From: Acidibrevibacterium fodinaquatile
GTDB taxonomy: Bacteria > Pseudomonadota > Alphaproteobacteria > Acetobacterales > Acetobacteraceae
NCBI RefSeq assembly: GCF_003352165.1
Contig: NZ_CP029176.1
Span: 3,231,501 to 3,295,500, forward strand
Reading direction: 5' to 3'
DNA: 64,000 bases
Shown: piece by piece, positions 43,660 to 53,596 of the stretch
Position numbering within the stretch: position 1 is the first letter of the stretch
Layout of the letters: each line of letters opens with the position of its first letter
Notes under the pieces: model-generated
Told to the model about the DNA's origin: nothing
Seen by the model: the letters and a program-made list of their open reading frames with translations, nothing else
Database searches by the model: none
Translations under genes and position numbers: made by a program

Positions 43660-43842
43660 GTTCAGGGGCGGTCGCCCGACCAGTCACAATATCAGCCAAC
43701 TCCAGCGCCGAAACATCGCCAAGCCCTCCAAAACCAGCGCAGATTGGCCGGAGATCCATCACGCCGCCTCGACAACGGGCAAAACGCCCCCCTTTTTTCC
43801 GCCGGCCGACGGCTCGCATTTCATCAGTACGCCACGCCGCGA

Positions 43843-44862
43843 TCACTGCGCGCCACCCGCATTTCCGAGAAGTTCTGGAAACGACTTGGCCATTTGAGCC
43901 CCAAAAAGCGGCTTATATACGCCCTGATGACAGGTCGCGCACAGAATCTTCGGCCCATCCCCCTTCGGCCCATGTCGATAGGCGGGCAGCGTATTCGCCA
44001 GAGGCAAGAGATAGTCGCTGTTTAGATTGCGCACCATCCGAATTCCATACCACGCCGTGACGCGTTGTGGCGTGCTCTCGCTCCATTGCTCGAACGCCCG
44101 CGAGTTGTGGCAGAAAACACAATTCACACCGAGCGCCTGCGAAAAATGCATCATCAGGGCATACGTCCACTCCGTCTGTTTGATGGAAGACCGATCGCCC
44201 TCTGGCAACGCTGTTGTCGACTGGACGCGAATCTGGTCGTCCGATACCAGGAACGCCGTGATCGGATCAAACGGCAACGAGGAGCCGCCAGCGACCGGCG
44301 CGGGCAAATTCTTCCCCGTGTCACTCTCGACGGAGCCCAATGCGTGCGGAGGGTTCGGCTCGAACCAGATCGCGGCGGGAACCGGCTGACCACGATGGCA
44401 CGTATAGCACGTCACCCCCACTGCCCCCACATGGTCGTACCACGCGCCGTTAATATGCTTGACCATTTGCACCATGCGGCGCGCGACGATTTTCGTATAA
44501 AGCTTATCTGACGCGAAATTTCCCGCCTCATGGCAATAGCCACAGCCTTGCTTGGGAGCCACCCAAACGGTCATCGCCGCCATCAGCCGCGTGAACTCAC
44601 CAACACTCACATCCCCGAGAACCTGTACATTTTTGTAAACCGCCCCGGCTTTCGGCCCTTCCCCGCCGGCTTGTGGCAGCGTTGGCGGGATATGGCTCGC
44701 TGCAAGCTCGGTAGCCACGGTACGCGGATTATACACCAAATCCATACCCGTTCCCCGATAGCCATTTTGGATGAACCTCACCGGCGGGCGCTCAAAGGTC
44801 GCCAGCATGCCGATAAAGATCGCAACCGCAATCGCGATCGTGAGTGGCAGCCCGATCCTCAT
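43843..44862 (-). CDS. pufC: Tetraheme cytochrome subunit of the reaction centre
   Basis: 339-aa membrane-anchored c-type cytochrome that re-reduces the special pair. Four heme motifs are visible: CGYCH, CYTCH, CVFCH and CATCH. The N-terminal helix (residues 5-22) has no lipobox Cys that I can see, so it is probably an uncleaved signal anchor. Its start overlaps pufM (ATGA). The IS1380 remnant ends within about 180 bp of its stop. HiPIP (34463) is a plausible electron donor. Confidence 0.94.
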   Translation of the reverse strand: MRIGLPLTIAIAVAIFIGMLATFERPPVRFIQNGYRGTGMDLVYNPRTVATELAASHIPPTLPQAGGEGPKAGAVYKNVQVLGDVSVGEFTRLMAAMTVWVAPKQGCGYCHEAGNFASDKLYTKIVARRMVQMVKHINGAWYDHVGAVGVTCYTCHRGQPVPAAIWFEPNPPHALGSVESDTGKNLPAPVAGGSSLPFDPITAFLVSDDQIRVQSTTALPEGDRSSIKQTEWTYALMMHFSQALGVNCVFCHNSRAFEQWSESTPQRVTAWYGIRMVRNLNSDYLLPLANTLPAYRHGPKGDGPKILCATCHQGVYKPLFGAQMAKSFPELLGNAGGAQ

Positions 44863-45842
44863 GACGCATGTCCTCCCATTAAAGCCGGATCATGAACTGC
44901 CGGCCACACCTGCGGGTACGATGGCGCCACGCCATGCTTTACGGCCCAGAGAAACCAGTTATCAACGACGGTGCCAGTCAGCAGAATGCCGATACCCCCG
45001 CAGAGTGGGCAGAGAACCGCAAACCACCACGCCCAGCGATGTATCGATTCCGCTGTCGCATTGAAGCCCATCGTCCAACGCCAAAACAGCGCCCCGCGCT
45101 CAAAAGCCGTGCCGCGATCGAGTGCCTGCTCGACCTCCTGTTCGGCGCCAAACCGGCTCGTCGCCAACACCGTTGCCCCGTGCATGGCAAACAGAACGGC
45201 AGAACCGTAGAGAAATACAATAGACAGCATATGAAACGGGTTATAGAACAAATTCCCATATCGCAATGAGAATGCTGCTGTCCAGTCCAGATGTGGGAAG
45301 ATCCCGAACGGTACCGCCTCGCCCCAGCTTCCCATCAAAATGGGACGTATGAAACCCAATACCAAATAGAGCCAAATTGCAGCCGCAAACGCCCACGCCG
45401 TGTGCGTTCCCAAACCAAGGTTACGTGCCAGGCGATAGGTTCTGACCCACCACAACAAGATCGCCAGGGTCAGAAAAAAGCCCGCGATTAACCACCATCC
45501 CCCTTGGCTCAACGGCGGAAAAAGCCGCAGACCCATCGCCGGCGGCGGCGGCTCGAGCGCAAGCCAGGGAAGTTTCCGCACGAACTGGATCGGATTCCAA
45601 TTCACTGAAGCCCACATGTTCAACCCGATCACTTCGATCGCTATGAAACCTGAGATCAGTGAGGCAACGCCCGTCCAGCCAAGGCTGATCGGGCCGAGCT
45701 GCGCATCACCGATGCGCCCAAGAAGACGGCTGAACCGCCCTTGCCCCTGCCGCGGCCACACGCCAGCCTCGCGCGGCGGCACGCCCGGATAAGCCGGCGC
45801 CTGAATCTCGATACGATTGAAAATATTTTGATATTCGCCCAT
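44859..45842 (-). CDS. pufM: Reaction centre M subunit
   Basis: Five-helix core subunit (327 aa) binding pigments, QA and non-haem iron. It starts [14 protein letters not shown], the usual PufM N-terminus; the long upstream frame overlaps pufL and is rejected. '[20 protein letters not shown]' carries the special-pair His ligand, and '[12 protein letters not shown]' the iron region. The C-terminus is extended, as in species with PufC. Confidence 0.95.
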   Translation of the reverse strand: MGEYQNIFNRIEIQAPAYPGVPPREAGVWPRQGQGRFSRLLGRIGDAQLGPISLGWTGVASLISGFIAIEVIGLNMWASVNWNPIQFVRKLPWLALEPPPPAMGLRLFPPLSQGGWWLIAGFFLTLAILLWWVRTYRLARNLGLGTHTAWAFAAAIWLYLVLGFIRPILMGSWGEAVPFGIFPHLDWTAAFSLRYGNLFYNPFHMLSIVFLYGSAVLFAMHGATVLATSRFGAEQEVEQALDRGTAFERGALFWRWTMGFNATAESIHRWAWWFAVLCPLCGGIGILLTGTVVDNWFLWAVKHGVAPSYPQVWPAVHDPALMGGHAS

Positions 45843-45864
45843 TTTCGCTATCTTTCCTCCCCGC

Positions 45865-46695
45865 CTACTGGCCGCTCCAGAACGGCAGATTAAGCCACCA
45901 CGACCACCACTCCGGCCATCCCCTGGTCCAAAACGGGCCGCTGATAATGATACAAATCGCGCTCCAGAAACTCGCCGATACCGCGAGAAACATGCCAAGC
46001 CGATGAATGCCGAGGGTGCCAATGGAGTACCCAATGAAATCACGATAGAACGTATTTTCATGCTCGGCAGTTTTTACCGTCTCCCCCCGCCCCGGATTAA
46101 GAGCTGACAAAACCAGGGAACTATGCAACGCGAGCGCAAGCACATTGGTAAAAAAGAATGTAATCGCGATCATATGCGCCGGATTATAATGAAAATGCAG
46201 ATACTGATACCCAGTGTTCGAAACCCAATCCAAATGGCTTATAATTCCGTACGGAAATCCATGACCCCATGCGCCTAGCAACAGAGGCCGGATGACAACT
46301 AAGCTTACATAAGCAAAGATCGCGAAGCTAAACGCGATAGGAACATGCAGCCCCATCCCGAGTTTTCGTGCGATTTCCGCCTGTCGTAGCGCCCAGGATA
46401 CGAACGCGCCGACGGCGCAGATCGTAATCAATTGCCAGAGCCCGCCGCTCTTGAGTGGCGCTAACGCCAAGCCATAGCTGATATCTGGCGGTGCAATGCT
46501 GATACGCCAGGGATTGGCCGTGCCCTGAATGGCAGCGCCCCACACGATGAGGGCAGTCCCGAGGCTCGCAAAAAATGCCGTTGTTACGCCAAAAAACCCC
46601 ACATAAAATGGTCCCACCCAAAAATCGAACAGGTCGCCCCCGATCAGCGTCCCGCCTCGCACGCGGTATTTCATTTCAAAGCTGAGCATAGACAC
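45865..46695 (-). CDS. pufL: Reaction centre L subunit
   Basis: Five-helix core subunit (276 aa) with the QB site. '[20 protein letters not shown]' and '[21 protein letters not shown]' are classic. In the HYNPAH motif both His are present, equivalent to L168 and L173; Acidiphilium has Glu at L168. Start is GTG 46695 with GGGAGG 8 nt upstream, matching 'MALLSFE' of other PufL; ATG 46689 is less likely. Confidence 0.95.
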   Translation of the reverse strand: MSMLSFEMKYRVRGGTLIGGDLFDFWVGPFYVGFFGVTTAFFASLGTALIVWGAAIQGTANPWRISIAPPDISYGLALAPLKSGGLWQLITICAVGAFVSWALRQAEIARKLGMGLHVPIAFSFAIFAYVSLVVIRPLLLGAWGHGFPYGIISHLDWVSNTGYQYLHFHYNPAHMIAITFFFTNVLALALHSSLVLSALNPGRGETVKTAEHENTFYRDFIGYSIGTLGIHRLGMFLAVSASFWSAICIIISGPFWTRGWPEWWSWWLNLPFWSGQ

Positions 46696-46738
46696 GACCC
46701 AAACCTCCCGCCAGATACCCGTGAAGTTTCCACCCCCT

Positions 46739-46775
46739 CAGATTCTCGTTCAGGAGACGGACGAGAATAGGTCTG
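46739..46775 (-). other. Intercistronic hairpin between pufA and pufL
   Basis: On the coding (minus) strand, TTCTCGT (46767-46761) pairs perfectly with ACGAGAA (46749-46743), extended by CAGA/TCTG ends with a small bulge. Position matches the pufBA mRNA-stabilising stem-loop known in Rhodobacter, which raises LH1 over RC expression. Confidence 0.6.
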
Positions 46776-46816
46776 TCAGTTCCGTATTCCCGCCCATCCT
46801 GCCGAAAAGCGAGGGA

Positions 46817-47011
46817 CTATTTCCCTTGCCCTTGCGGCGACGGCATCGCCGAATTTTGCGACGCGGCCATCGTCGCGTGTGGACCATCCAGCCAATTGAA
46901 CCGGTCCGTGCTGAGCAAAATGAAATGAATCAGCAAAGCCAGTGCAAAGAGAAAGATACCCAACGCGACCAGCGCCCGGCGCGGGTCGAAGATCAGCCAT
47001 ATTTTATACAT
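46817..47011 (-). CDS. pufA: LH1 antenna alpha polypeptide
   Basis: 64-aa single-helix antenna protein. N-terminal '[18 protein letters not shown]' is the LH1-alpha signature, with the bacteriochlorophyll-ligand His in '[11 protein letters not shown]' and 'FNWLDG' after it. A GAGGAG ribosome site lies in the 13-nt gap after pufB. The hydrophilic C-terminal tail (about 16 residues) is longer than some relatives. Confidence 0.95.
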   Translation of the reverse strand: MYKIWLIFDPRRALVALGIFLFALALLIHFILLSTDRFNWLDGPHATMAASQNSAMPSPQGQGK

Positions 47012-47024
47012 GTGATCTCCTCCC

Positions 47025-47258
47025 TCACGTCAGCAGCGATAGCGCGTGCGTTGCCAAACCATGCGCGCTATCCAAAAGCGACGTCTGGTAGCCATGCACG
47101 CCCGGCAGCCATGGACGCCAGATCCACGCGAGGACATGGGCGATGATGGCAACGATCGTGAAGCCAATGAAGCTCTGCATGAAGATCGCATGAAACTCAC
47201 GGGCTTCCGCGTCAGTTAAACCTGACAGCGACTCTCCTTTCGATGATGAACCTGACAT
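47025..47258 (-). CDS. pufB: LH1 antenna beta polypeptide
   Basis: 77-aa antenna protein. '[20 protein letters not shown]' is the LH1-beta N-terminus; the ligand His is in '[17 protein letters not shown]'. An unusual extra tail of about 20 residues follows the RPWLPG motif ('[20 protein letters not shown]'), longer than typical beta polypeptides (about 48-70 aa). AAAGGAA ribosome site before the ATG. Confidence 0.93.
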   Translation of the reverse strand: MSGSSSKGESLSGLTDAEAREFHAIFMQSFIGFTIVAIIAHVLAWIWRPWLPGVHGYQTSLLDSAHGLATHALSLLT

Positions 47259-47275
47259 TTCCTTTCTTCTCCGGT

Positions 47276-47458
47276 CTACGGCCCTGGGGGCTCACGCCGC
47301 GCAAAGCCCGCGCGGTAAGGCGCCATGGCGCGACTCGCCATGGTGGCGTCATCGCCCGGACTTTCCAGGCGATCACTTCGGCTTCCCGTCCCGAAAGCAA
47401 CGATCAACGCCTTCGCGATGGAAAAGCGGAAGACGATCTCTGAGTGTCGCGCGCTCAT
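47276..47458 (-). CDS. Small ORF in the pufQ position (possible degraded pufQ)
   Basis: 60-aa frame whose ATG overlaps the bchZ stop (ATGA). It starts [20 protein letters not shown]; this hydrophobic start loosely resembles PufQ, but the rest does not. A second frame (47400-47212) has basic text ending in a PufQ-like '[10 protein letters not shown]', so a frameshifted pufQ relic is possible. PufQ normally sits between bchZ and pufB and supports bacteriochlorophyll supply. I cannot confirm either reading. Confidence 0.35.
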   Translation of the reverse strand: MSARHSEIVFRFSIAKALIVAFGTGSRSDRLESPGDDATMASRAMAPYRAGFARREPPGP

Positions 47459-48915
47459 GCCGACACTCCTAAATTGATTTCATCGAGCGCGGCCGACGCA
47501 TGCTCCCTGTCGATCCTCGACCTTCCTCGCCCGCGGGCCGTTTTCTCGATATAATCGCGTGCGCGTTTAGCCGCCGAAATACGAAGAAGAAATGGCTGCG
47601 CTTCAACATAAGACTCGAGCGCGCTAACAGCGGATGGCTCCCACGAAAGTACGTCACCCATTGCTCGCGCTGGTGTCGGTTCAACACGGTCGAGTGTCGT
47701 GCCAAGCGGCAGGATATGAAACAAGGCATCAAAGAGCGCGTTGCAAAATTCCTGGACGAGATAGGCGGCGCCAGCGTAGCCCATGAAGGGCGTCCCGGTT
47801 GCGCGACGAATGAGAGCGCCTGGGAACGAGGCTGGAATATACATCGATCGGCTCTCGAGTTCCGCGAGATACATGCGCTCGTTATAAGACCCAAAGGTCA
47901 CGAGTGGCTTGCATGTCCGGAGCGACTCTCTAACCAAGGCGTTATCCGGCTTCAGGCCAGGCTTTCGCGCGTAAGAAAACGCGCAGGGAATTCCCAATTC
48001 CGCCTCGAGAAGTTGCCGAATACCAAATGCGTAGGTATCGTTGGCGATGACCGCAAAATTCGCCTGCGCGAAGAAATCCTGCGTCACGCTGCGCCACAAA
48101 TCCCACACCATTTTTAGAGTCGTGTGCTTTTCCGCCTCAATGAATGGCTCTGGATCCAGGCCCGTCAATTCTCCCAAAGTGCGAAGAAAATTCGTCGTCG
48201 CAAACACGCCGATTGGTGCTTGGAGATATGGCACCCCAAGCTCTTCAGCGAGTTTCCTTCCATATTCCCGGTAGAGACAGATATTCACGTCCGCATCACT
48301 CAAGCGCGGCACATCGTCGATATGTGCGCCGAGCGGAAATGTCAGATTGATCTCGCAGCCTATCCCCTCGACTATTCTCCGAATCTCTGCAAGATCGGAT
48401 GGCATATTGAACATGCCATAAGCTGGACCAATGATGTTGACACGTGGTTTCGCACCTTGTGCACGTGGCTTGCGTGCGCGGTGCTTGATGCGCTTAGCCC
48501 CAAATTCCGACCACAGCCAATTGAGTGCGCGGTCAGCACTTTGCCATTGGTCTTCATCTATGGTGCGCGGGATGAAGCGCATCAGGTTAGATCCCTCAGG
48601 CGTGACGCCACCGCCAATCATCTCGGCGATGCTACCGGTCACCACCACGGCGGGTAGCTCCTGATCCTGGGTTCCACTCGCCCGCCGCATCGCCTCTTCT
48701 GTTCCGCTCAACGAGAGATGCTCTTCGGAGAGACCGGTCACGGCGATTGCAAGCTCCGTAGGCGGCAGCGCGTCGGTGTAATGCAAGACTGCCGTCACTG
48801 GCAGATTTTCGCAGCCGACAGGCCCATCGATCACCACACGCAAGCCACGAATAGCGGTAAAGGCATAAACGGCGCCCCAATATCCTCCCGCACGGTCATG
48901 ATCGATCACGAGCAT
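47455..48915 (-). CDS. bchZ: Chlorophyllide a reductase subunit Z
   Basis: 486-aa beta subunit of the nitrogenase-like chlorophyllide a oxidoreductase, which reduces ring B. '[20 protein letters not shown]', '[20 protein letters not shown]' and '[16 protein letters not shown]' are conserved. 4 nt after bchY. Part of bchCXYZ upstream of puf, allowing read-through superoperon transcription. Confidence 0.95.
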   Translation of the reverse strand: MLVIDHDRAGGYWGAVYAFTAIRGLRVVIDGPVGCENLPVTAVLHYTDALPPTELAIAVTGLSEEHLSLSGTEEAMRRASGTQDQELPAVVVTGSIAEMIGGGVTPEGSNLMRFIPRTIDEDQWQSADRALNWLWSEFGAKRIKHRARKPRAQGAKPRVNIIGPAYGMFNMPSDLAEIRRIVEGIGCEINLTFPLGAHIDDVPRLSDADVNICLYREYGRKLAEELGVPYLQAPIGVFATTNFLRTLGELTGLDPEPFIEAEKHTTLKMVWDLWRSVTQDFFAQANFAVIANDTYAFGIRQLLEAELGIPCAFSYARKPGLKPDNALVRESLRTCKPLVTFGSYNERMYLAELESRSMYIPASFPGALIRRATGTPFMGYAGAAYLVQEFCNALFDALFHILPLGTTLDRVEPTPARAMGDVLSWEPSAVSALESYVEAQPFLLRISAAKRARDYIEKTARGRGRSRIDREHASAALDEINLGVSA

Positions 48916-48919
48916 TGGC

Positions 48920-50437
48920 TTAGGTTCCTACCGCTTCTTCGGCCTTAGCCCGTTGCGCGTGCGACCGGCGCCAACGATCGCGAAAGCCACTGGGCTCTTG
49001 GGGGACGCCTTGCCAGCCATAGCCCGCAGCGTTACCTGCACCGACCCCCTGAAAGAACGACACCATCCGAGAGAAACGCTCGCGTCCCTGCATTTGCGCG
49101 TCGATCGTGCTGACGATCGACGCGAGACCGGCAGCCCCGAACAGCGGCCGCGAGGAAATGATATTGGTGAAGTAGACCGCGGGAATCCCCGACTCTTTGG
49201 CCCTCTGGACAAGCGGCGTCGTCCCCAGAGCGAGATCTGGCCGCACGTCGCGAAGTGCCGCTAGGTCCTGTTCGAGAGAGGCGCGGTATTGCACATGGGT
49301 GCCATGCGCGGTCAGCCACGCCTCGTCCTCCGCGCTCCATGCGGTACGCGGGCAGGCCGTGCCGACATAGGGAATTTCCGCGCCGGCTTCCGCGAGCAGA
49401 CGCGCGACCAACAATTCTGAGCCCTCATAGCCCGAGATCGTGAGGCGCGCGGCAAGCCGATGGCGTGCGCGTGCGGCCGTTATAGGCGCCAATATCTCCG
49501 CTTTGGCTTCATCGCACACGCCGTGCGCGATGTTGGCCGCAGCGGCGACGGCATCGAGCCAGTTGGCGGTGCCCTCGAGGCCCACTGGGCCGGAGCCGAT
49601 CACCTTGCGTCCGGCAAGCGCCAACTCGCGCGTGGTTGCGACATAAAACGGGTGCAGGGCACAGGCCGCAACACAGTCGAGCGCCCCGTAGAGATCGCGC
49701 CATTCGCGCGCCGGCAAATGTGGTGCGATCGCGAGGCCCAGGGGCGCCACGAGATTGCCAATACCCACGGGATCAGCGGGGAACATTTCACCGATCAGGG
49801 TAAGCGTTGGCTTCTCGCTCCGTGGGCCACGCGGCCGTGCAACCGGCCCCGCCTCCGCCTCGAGGCGCGCATAGCGAACCATCGCGCTGGTCAGCACATC
49901 CTTGGCCTCGGCATGGGTCGGGACGCCGAAACCCGGCACGTCGATGCCGATGACGCGCACGCCGTCGATTTCCTTTGGCAGGAGATCGAGCGGCACACCA
50001 GAGGCCGTGGGGACACAAAGATTGATGACCACAACCGCATCATAATCAGAGGCCTTCGCTGTCTCGAATACCGCTTTGCGGATATCCTCGAAAAGCTGGC
50101 CAGTGACCAAGGTCTCTGAGTTGAATGGAACGTAGCCGACACTGCGCCGTGCGCCGTAGAAATGCGAGGTGAAGGTTAGCCCGTAGACGCAGCAGGCAGA
50201 GCCGGAGAGAATGGTCGCGACACGGCGCATGCGCAGACCGATACGGAGAGAGCCGAACGCCGGACACATGGATTGCGGCTGATCATGCGGCCCGCGCGGG
50301 TAATCGGCGAGGAGGCGGGCAATGCCCTCACCCTTCCCCGCCTCTGCTGCCGCGGCCAGCATGGTTTCGCGCCCGCCGTGGCAGCCGCCAATTTCCGGCG
50401 TCGTCCTGGGGCCCTCGGTCATCGCCATCGCGCTCAT
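48920..50437 (-). CDS. bchY: Chlorophyllide a reductase subunit Y
   Basis: 505-aa alpha subunit of chlorophyllide a reductase. Cluster-ligand region '[20 protein letters not shown]' and '[20 protein letters not shown]' are present, with '[20 protein letters not shown]' later. ATG 50437 overlaps the bchX stop. An upstream in-frame Met lies within bchX and is not used. Confidence 0.95.
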   Translation of the reverse strand: MSAMAMTEGPRTTPEIGGCHGGRETMLAAAAEAGKGEGIARLLADYPRGPHDQPQSMCPAFGSLRIGLRMRRVATILSGSACCVYGLTFTSHFYGARRSVGYVPFNSETLVTGQLFEDIRKAVFETAKASDYDAVVVINLCVPTASGVPLDLLPKEIDGVRVIGIDVPGFGVPTHAEAKDVLTSAMVRYARLEAEAGPVARPRGPRSEKPTLTLIGEMFPADPVGIGNLVAPLGLAIAPHLPAREWRDLYGALDCVAACALHPFYVATTRELALAGRKVIGSGPVGLEGTANWLDAVAAAANIAHGVCDEAKAEILAPITAARARHRLAARLTISGYEGSELLVARLLAEAGAEIPYVGTACPRTAWSAEDEAWLTAHGTHVQYRASLEQDLAALRDVRPDLALGTTPLVQRAKESGIPAVYFTNIISSRPLFGAAGLASIVSTIDAQMQGRERFSRMVSFFQGVGAGNAAGYGWQGVPQEPSGFRDRWRRSHAQRAKAEEAVGT

Positions 50438-51381
50438 GCCCCCTCGTAATGAACCTCTAGCGATGGCCGGGTGAGGACGGCGCTGCCGCACATGTCGGAT
50501 TCTGTTGCTGGCGTCAGCGTCACGCCGCGCCCAACCGTTTCGCCTTTGAAGAGGCCGAGCAAAGTTTCGTGTGTCAAAGGGTTTGGGCGGAGAGGCGGCG
50601 CAGAGGCCACCTGTTCGCCAAGCGCCTCGAAAAGCGGTGCCCAGCGTCCCCCCGGGCGGCCGACGATCTCGTAATTTGCGCTTTTGCGGCGGATGTCCTC
50701 GTCAGCCGGGATCGCCGCCAAAACCGGGATACCAACGGCGGCGGCGAACGCTTCTGCCTCGCCGGTACCGTCATCCTTGTTAATCACAAGGCCCGCGACG
50801 CCGACATTGCCCCCAAGCTTGCGGAAATAATCCACCGCTGAACAAACATTGTTGGCGACGTACAGCGATTGCAGGTCATTCGAGCCGACAACGATTACCT
50901 TCTGGCACATGTCGCGCGCGATCGGCAGCCCGAATCCGCCGCAGACGACGTCGCCGAGAAAATCCAGCAGCACGTAGTCAAAAGCCCATTGGTGAAAGCC
51001 GAGCTTTTCGAGCAGTTCAAAGCCGTGGATAATGCCTCGCCCGCCACAGCCGCGTCCCACTTCGGGGCCGCCAAGCTCCATGGCGAACACGCCATCGCGC
51101 ATGAAGCACACATCGCCGATGCTGACCACTTCGCCGGCGAGCTTCTTTTTCGATGAGGTCTCGATGATGGTCGGGCAGCTACGCCCGCCAAACAAGAGCG
51201 AGGTAGTGTCGCTCTTGGGGTCGCATCCGATGAGTAAAATACGCTTGCCTTGCTGGGCCATCATGTAGCTGAGATTGGCGAGCGTGAAGCTTTTGCCGAT
51301 GCCTCCCTTGCCGTAGATAGCGATGATCTGCGTTTGGCTTTTGCCTTCCGGTTGGCCAGCGACGTCGATAATGGCATTCAT
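50434..51381 (-). CDS. bchX: Chlorophyllide a reductase iron protein X
   Basis: NifH-like ATPase (315 aa) feeding BchY-BchZ. Walker A '[20 protein letters not shown]' (Phe replaces the usual Thr after Ser, as in BchX), and cluster cysteines in '[10 protein letters not shown]' and '[13 protein letters not shown]'. ATG 51381 is chosen by homology and its overlap with the bchC stop. Confidence 0.95.
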   Translation of the reverse strand: MNAIIDVAGQPEGKSQTQIIAIYGKGGIGKSFTLANLSYMMAQQGKRILLIGCDPKSDTTSLLFGGRSCPTIIETSSKKKLAGEVVSIGDVCFMRDGVFAMELGGPEVGRGCGGRGIIHGFELLEKLGFHQWAFDYVLLDFLGDVVCGGFGLPIARDMCQKVIVVGSNDLQSLYVANNVCSAVDYFRKLGGNVGVAGLVINKDDGTGEAEAFAAAVGIPVLAAIPADEDIRRKSANYEIVGRPGGRWAPLFEALGEQVASAPPLRPNPLTHETLLGLFKGETVGRGVTLTPATESDMCGSAVLTRPSLEVHYEGA

Positions 51382-52331
51382 GAAACCAATCTCCAATCGA
51401 GAACCATTTTGAGGCAGAGGGGATCTTCGAACGCGGTGCGATAGGCCTGGTCGGCCTCGGCTGCCCCGCTCCGGTGGGTAATCAGGCCATCGAGGGAAAG
51501 CTCGCCGGATTCGACGAGCAATTTGACTGCTGCGAGATCGGCGGGCTGCCACTCGGCAGCGACGCGGAGGCGCGCCTCGCGCAAAAATGCTGGCGGAAAG
51601 GCGAATGTGAGAGGGGCCGCGTAGAACCCCGCGAGAATGATCTCGCCACCGCGCGCAAGTCGGGCGATCAGCGTGTCGAGCACGCCCGCATCGCCACTCG
51701 CATCGCAAATCACCGCATAGCCGCGTTCCGGGTCTTCTTCCGGCGCGAGCACCGGGTAGGCGTCGCTGCCGGCGCGGCGGGCGAGATCTTTTTCCCACAC
51801 CACAGGCGGTTTTTTGCCGGCAAGCACTGTCAGACGCGCAAGCAGGCGCCCGAGAACACCATGGCCTATGATGAGATCGGGCGGAGTCGCCCCGGGCGCC
51901 AAAATCGCGTGATACGCCGTCGCGGCGAGAGCGAGCAGCGTCCCCCTCTCGCCGAGGGAAGGATCGAGCGGAACCAATTTCGTATCCGGCACCACGAGCC
52001 GCGCCGCGGCGCCACCGAAGAGGCCGCGCACCGCGCCGAAGCAATTGGCGCCCGGGACGAAAACCCAATCGTCAACCCGCACCGTCCCGCTATTGCCGGC
52101 CTCGACCACACGCCCGACCGACTCATAGCCCGGCACCAGGGGATAGCCGAGACCAGGAAATGGCGGCATCCGCCCAAGCCACAAAAGACGCTCGGTGCCA
52201 GTGCTGATGCCACTCCACGCGACTTCGACAACGGCATCATCGGCACGCGGCGCGGTAAGATCGAGGCGCGAGAGATGGAGACGCTTCGGCTCTTCCAAGA
52301 CCACGGCCAAAGTATCCAACCCTGTCGGCAT
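51378..52331 (-). CDS. bchC: 3-hydroxyethyl bacteriochlorophyllide a dehydrogenase
   Basis: Zinc-free MDR-type dehydrogenase (317 aa) forming the C3-acetyl group. '[20 protein letters not shown]' and '[17 protein letters not shown]' are BchC hallmarks; '[14 protein letters not shown]' is the nucleotide fold. First gene of the bchCXYZ-puf superoperon, with promoter and PpsR site 46-85 nt upstream. Confidence 0.95.
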   Translation of the reverse strand: MPTGLDTLAVVLEEPKRLHLSRLDLTAPRADDAVVEVAWSGISTGTERLLWLGRMPPFPGLGYPLVPGYESVGRVVEAGNSGTVRVDDWVFVPGANCFGAVRGLFGGAAARLVVPDTKLVPLDPSLGERGTLLALAATAYHAILAPGATPPDLIIGHGVLGRLLARLTVLAGKKPPVVWEKDLARRAGSDAYPVLAPEEDPERGYAVICDASGDAGVLDTLIARLARGGEIILAGFYAAPLTFAFPPAFLREARLRVAAEWQPADLAAVKLLVESGELSLDGLITHRSGAAEADQAYRTAFEDPLCLKMVLDWRLVS

Positions 52332-52376
52332 CGCTGCTTTCCTCCGTCGCCCGCGCCGGGGCTTCTTATCGCTGTC

Positions 52377-52404
52377 AGCCTAAGACGACGACTATAAATG
52401 TCAA
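52377..52404 (-). promoter_or_regulatory. bchC promoter
   Basis: On the minus strand TTGACA (52404-52399), 16-nt spacer, TAGGCT (52382-52377). The bchF promoter uses the same TAGGCT box. Would drive bchCXYZ-pufBALMC. The -35 box is inside the PpsR palindrome at 52399-52416. Confidence 0.55.
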
Positions 52405-52416
52405 GTGTTATTTACA
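52399..52416. promoter_or_regulatory. PpsR/CrtJ-type site at bchC
   Basis: Perfect TGT-N12-ACA palindrome (tgtcaagtgttatttaca) covering the bchC -35 box and the last codons of crtF. Confidence 0.75.
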
Positions 52417-53596
52417 CCGAAGCCACGATCACCCGTGCCAGCATGTCGAGGCGCGTGCGTAAAAGCTTGGCCGCATGAAAGCCCGCGGCCGCCAGCAATT
52501 CGGTGTAGGCCGCCGGGCTACGCGGTCGGCCCTGGCCCATCGCCAGCAGGTAAAATCCGAAATAGGCGTCGCTCACACGATCGCCGCCGGCTGTTCCTAC
52601 CATCGGCTCGGCAATCACGACGCGGCCGCCGGCGGGCAACGCTGCTCGTGTTGCGCGCAGGATTTTGAACACCGCCCGATCGTCATGGTCATGTAAAACG
52701 CGGATCAGGGTGATGACGTCGGCGCCTTGCGGCAGAGGATCGGCGAAAAAATCCCCACCCGAAATCAAGACCTTTTGGCCGAGCCCGGCCGCGGCAAGCT
52801 TTGCGCGGGCCATCGTCGCAACCGCGGGGAGATCATAGAGCATGAGGCGAAGCGTGGGCACGCGTCTTGCCGCGGCGAGCAAAAACGCGCCGCTTCCGCC
52901 ACCGACATCAAGAAGGCAACGATGACGGGAAAACCGATAGGCGGCCAGAACCTCCTCGGCAATCATCGGCTGCGAGGCAGCCATCACCGCTGAATACGCT
53001 TCGACCTGCTCGATCCCGAGCGCACGCGCATCCGGTGCCATGCCGGCATAGGGCCAGTAGCGCGCAAGTGCTGTGTCTTTTGGCCGCGCGGCCAGCAGCG
53101 CTACCGGGTCGGCGAGATCGGCATAGAGCGCGCGGTGGTGTTCGACCATAGCAGCGACACCAGGATTGGCGATCAGCGCCGCGCCCAGCGGCCCGAGGCC
53201 AAACCGCCCGCCACGCCGCTCGGCCAAGCCGAGGGCAACCGAAGCGTCGAGAAGACGCGCGACACTGGCCAGCGGCAGCGACAAGCGCCGGGCAAGTTCG
53301 GCGAGCGATGCCGGTCCCTCGGCGAGCAGCGGGCAAAGCCCTAGCGTCACGTTCGCGTGCAGAATCTGCGAATAGACGAAGCCGGCACAGAGATCGAACA
53401 GCGCCCGCGTCCGCCGGCGCGCGATCGGCCGGGTAAAGGGCAGCGCGATCGCGGCACGCTGAAACGCCGGGTTGACCAGCAGGCGATCGCGAAAGCCGCG
53501 CCAACGCGCCAACCACGACCGGTTAGCGGGCGGCACTTTCGCGATCCCCCCGGTCATCATCTCGCCTTCTGCCGGAAGCCCGGCCATTGCCGCCAC
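52412..53596 (-). CDS. crtF: Hydroxyneurosporene/demethylspheroidene O-methyltransferase
   Basis: SAM-dependent carotenoid O-methyltransferase (up to 394 aa) methylating 1-hydroxy groups. An N-terminal dimerisation/winged-helix domain with 'FVYSQILHANVTLGLCPLLA' is followed by the SAM site 'CLLDVGGGSGAFLLAAARR' and 'VLHDHDDRAVFKILRATRAA'. Candidate starts are GTG 53596 (straight after the crtE stop), ATG 53587 and ATG 53560 (AAGG just upstream). The 3' end contains half of the bchC operator. Confidence 0.9.
   Translation of the reverse strand: MAAMAGLPAEGEMMTGGIAKVPPANRSWLARWRGFRDRLLVNPAFQRAAIALPFTRPIARRRTRALFDLCAGFVYSQILHANVTLGLCPLLAEGPASLAELARRLSLPLASVARLLDASVALGLAERRGGRFGLGPLGAALIANPGVAAMVEHHRALYADLADPVALLAARPKDTALARYWPYAGMAPDARALGIEQVEAYSAVMAASQPMIAEEVLAAYRFSRHRCLLDVGGGSGAFLLAAARRVPTLRLMLYDLPAVATMARAKLAAAGLGQKVLISGGDFFADPLPQGADVITLIRVLHDHDDRAVFKILRATRAALPAGGRVVIAEPMVGTAGGDRVSDAYFGFYLLAMGQGRPRSPAAYTELLAAAGFHAAKLLRTRLDMLARVIVASV

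Noticed and set aside
43740-43842. Possible rho-independent terminator for pufC (ccccccttttttcc tract)
   Set aside because: No GC stem adjacent in the correct orientation; on the minus strand the tract reads as A/G-rich and precedes the stop-distal IS remnant.
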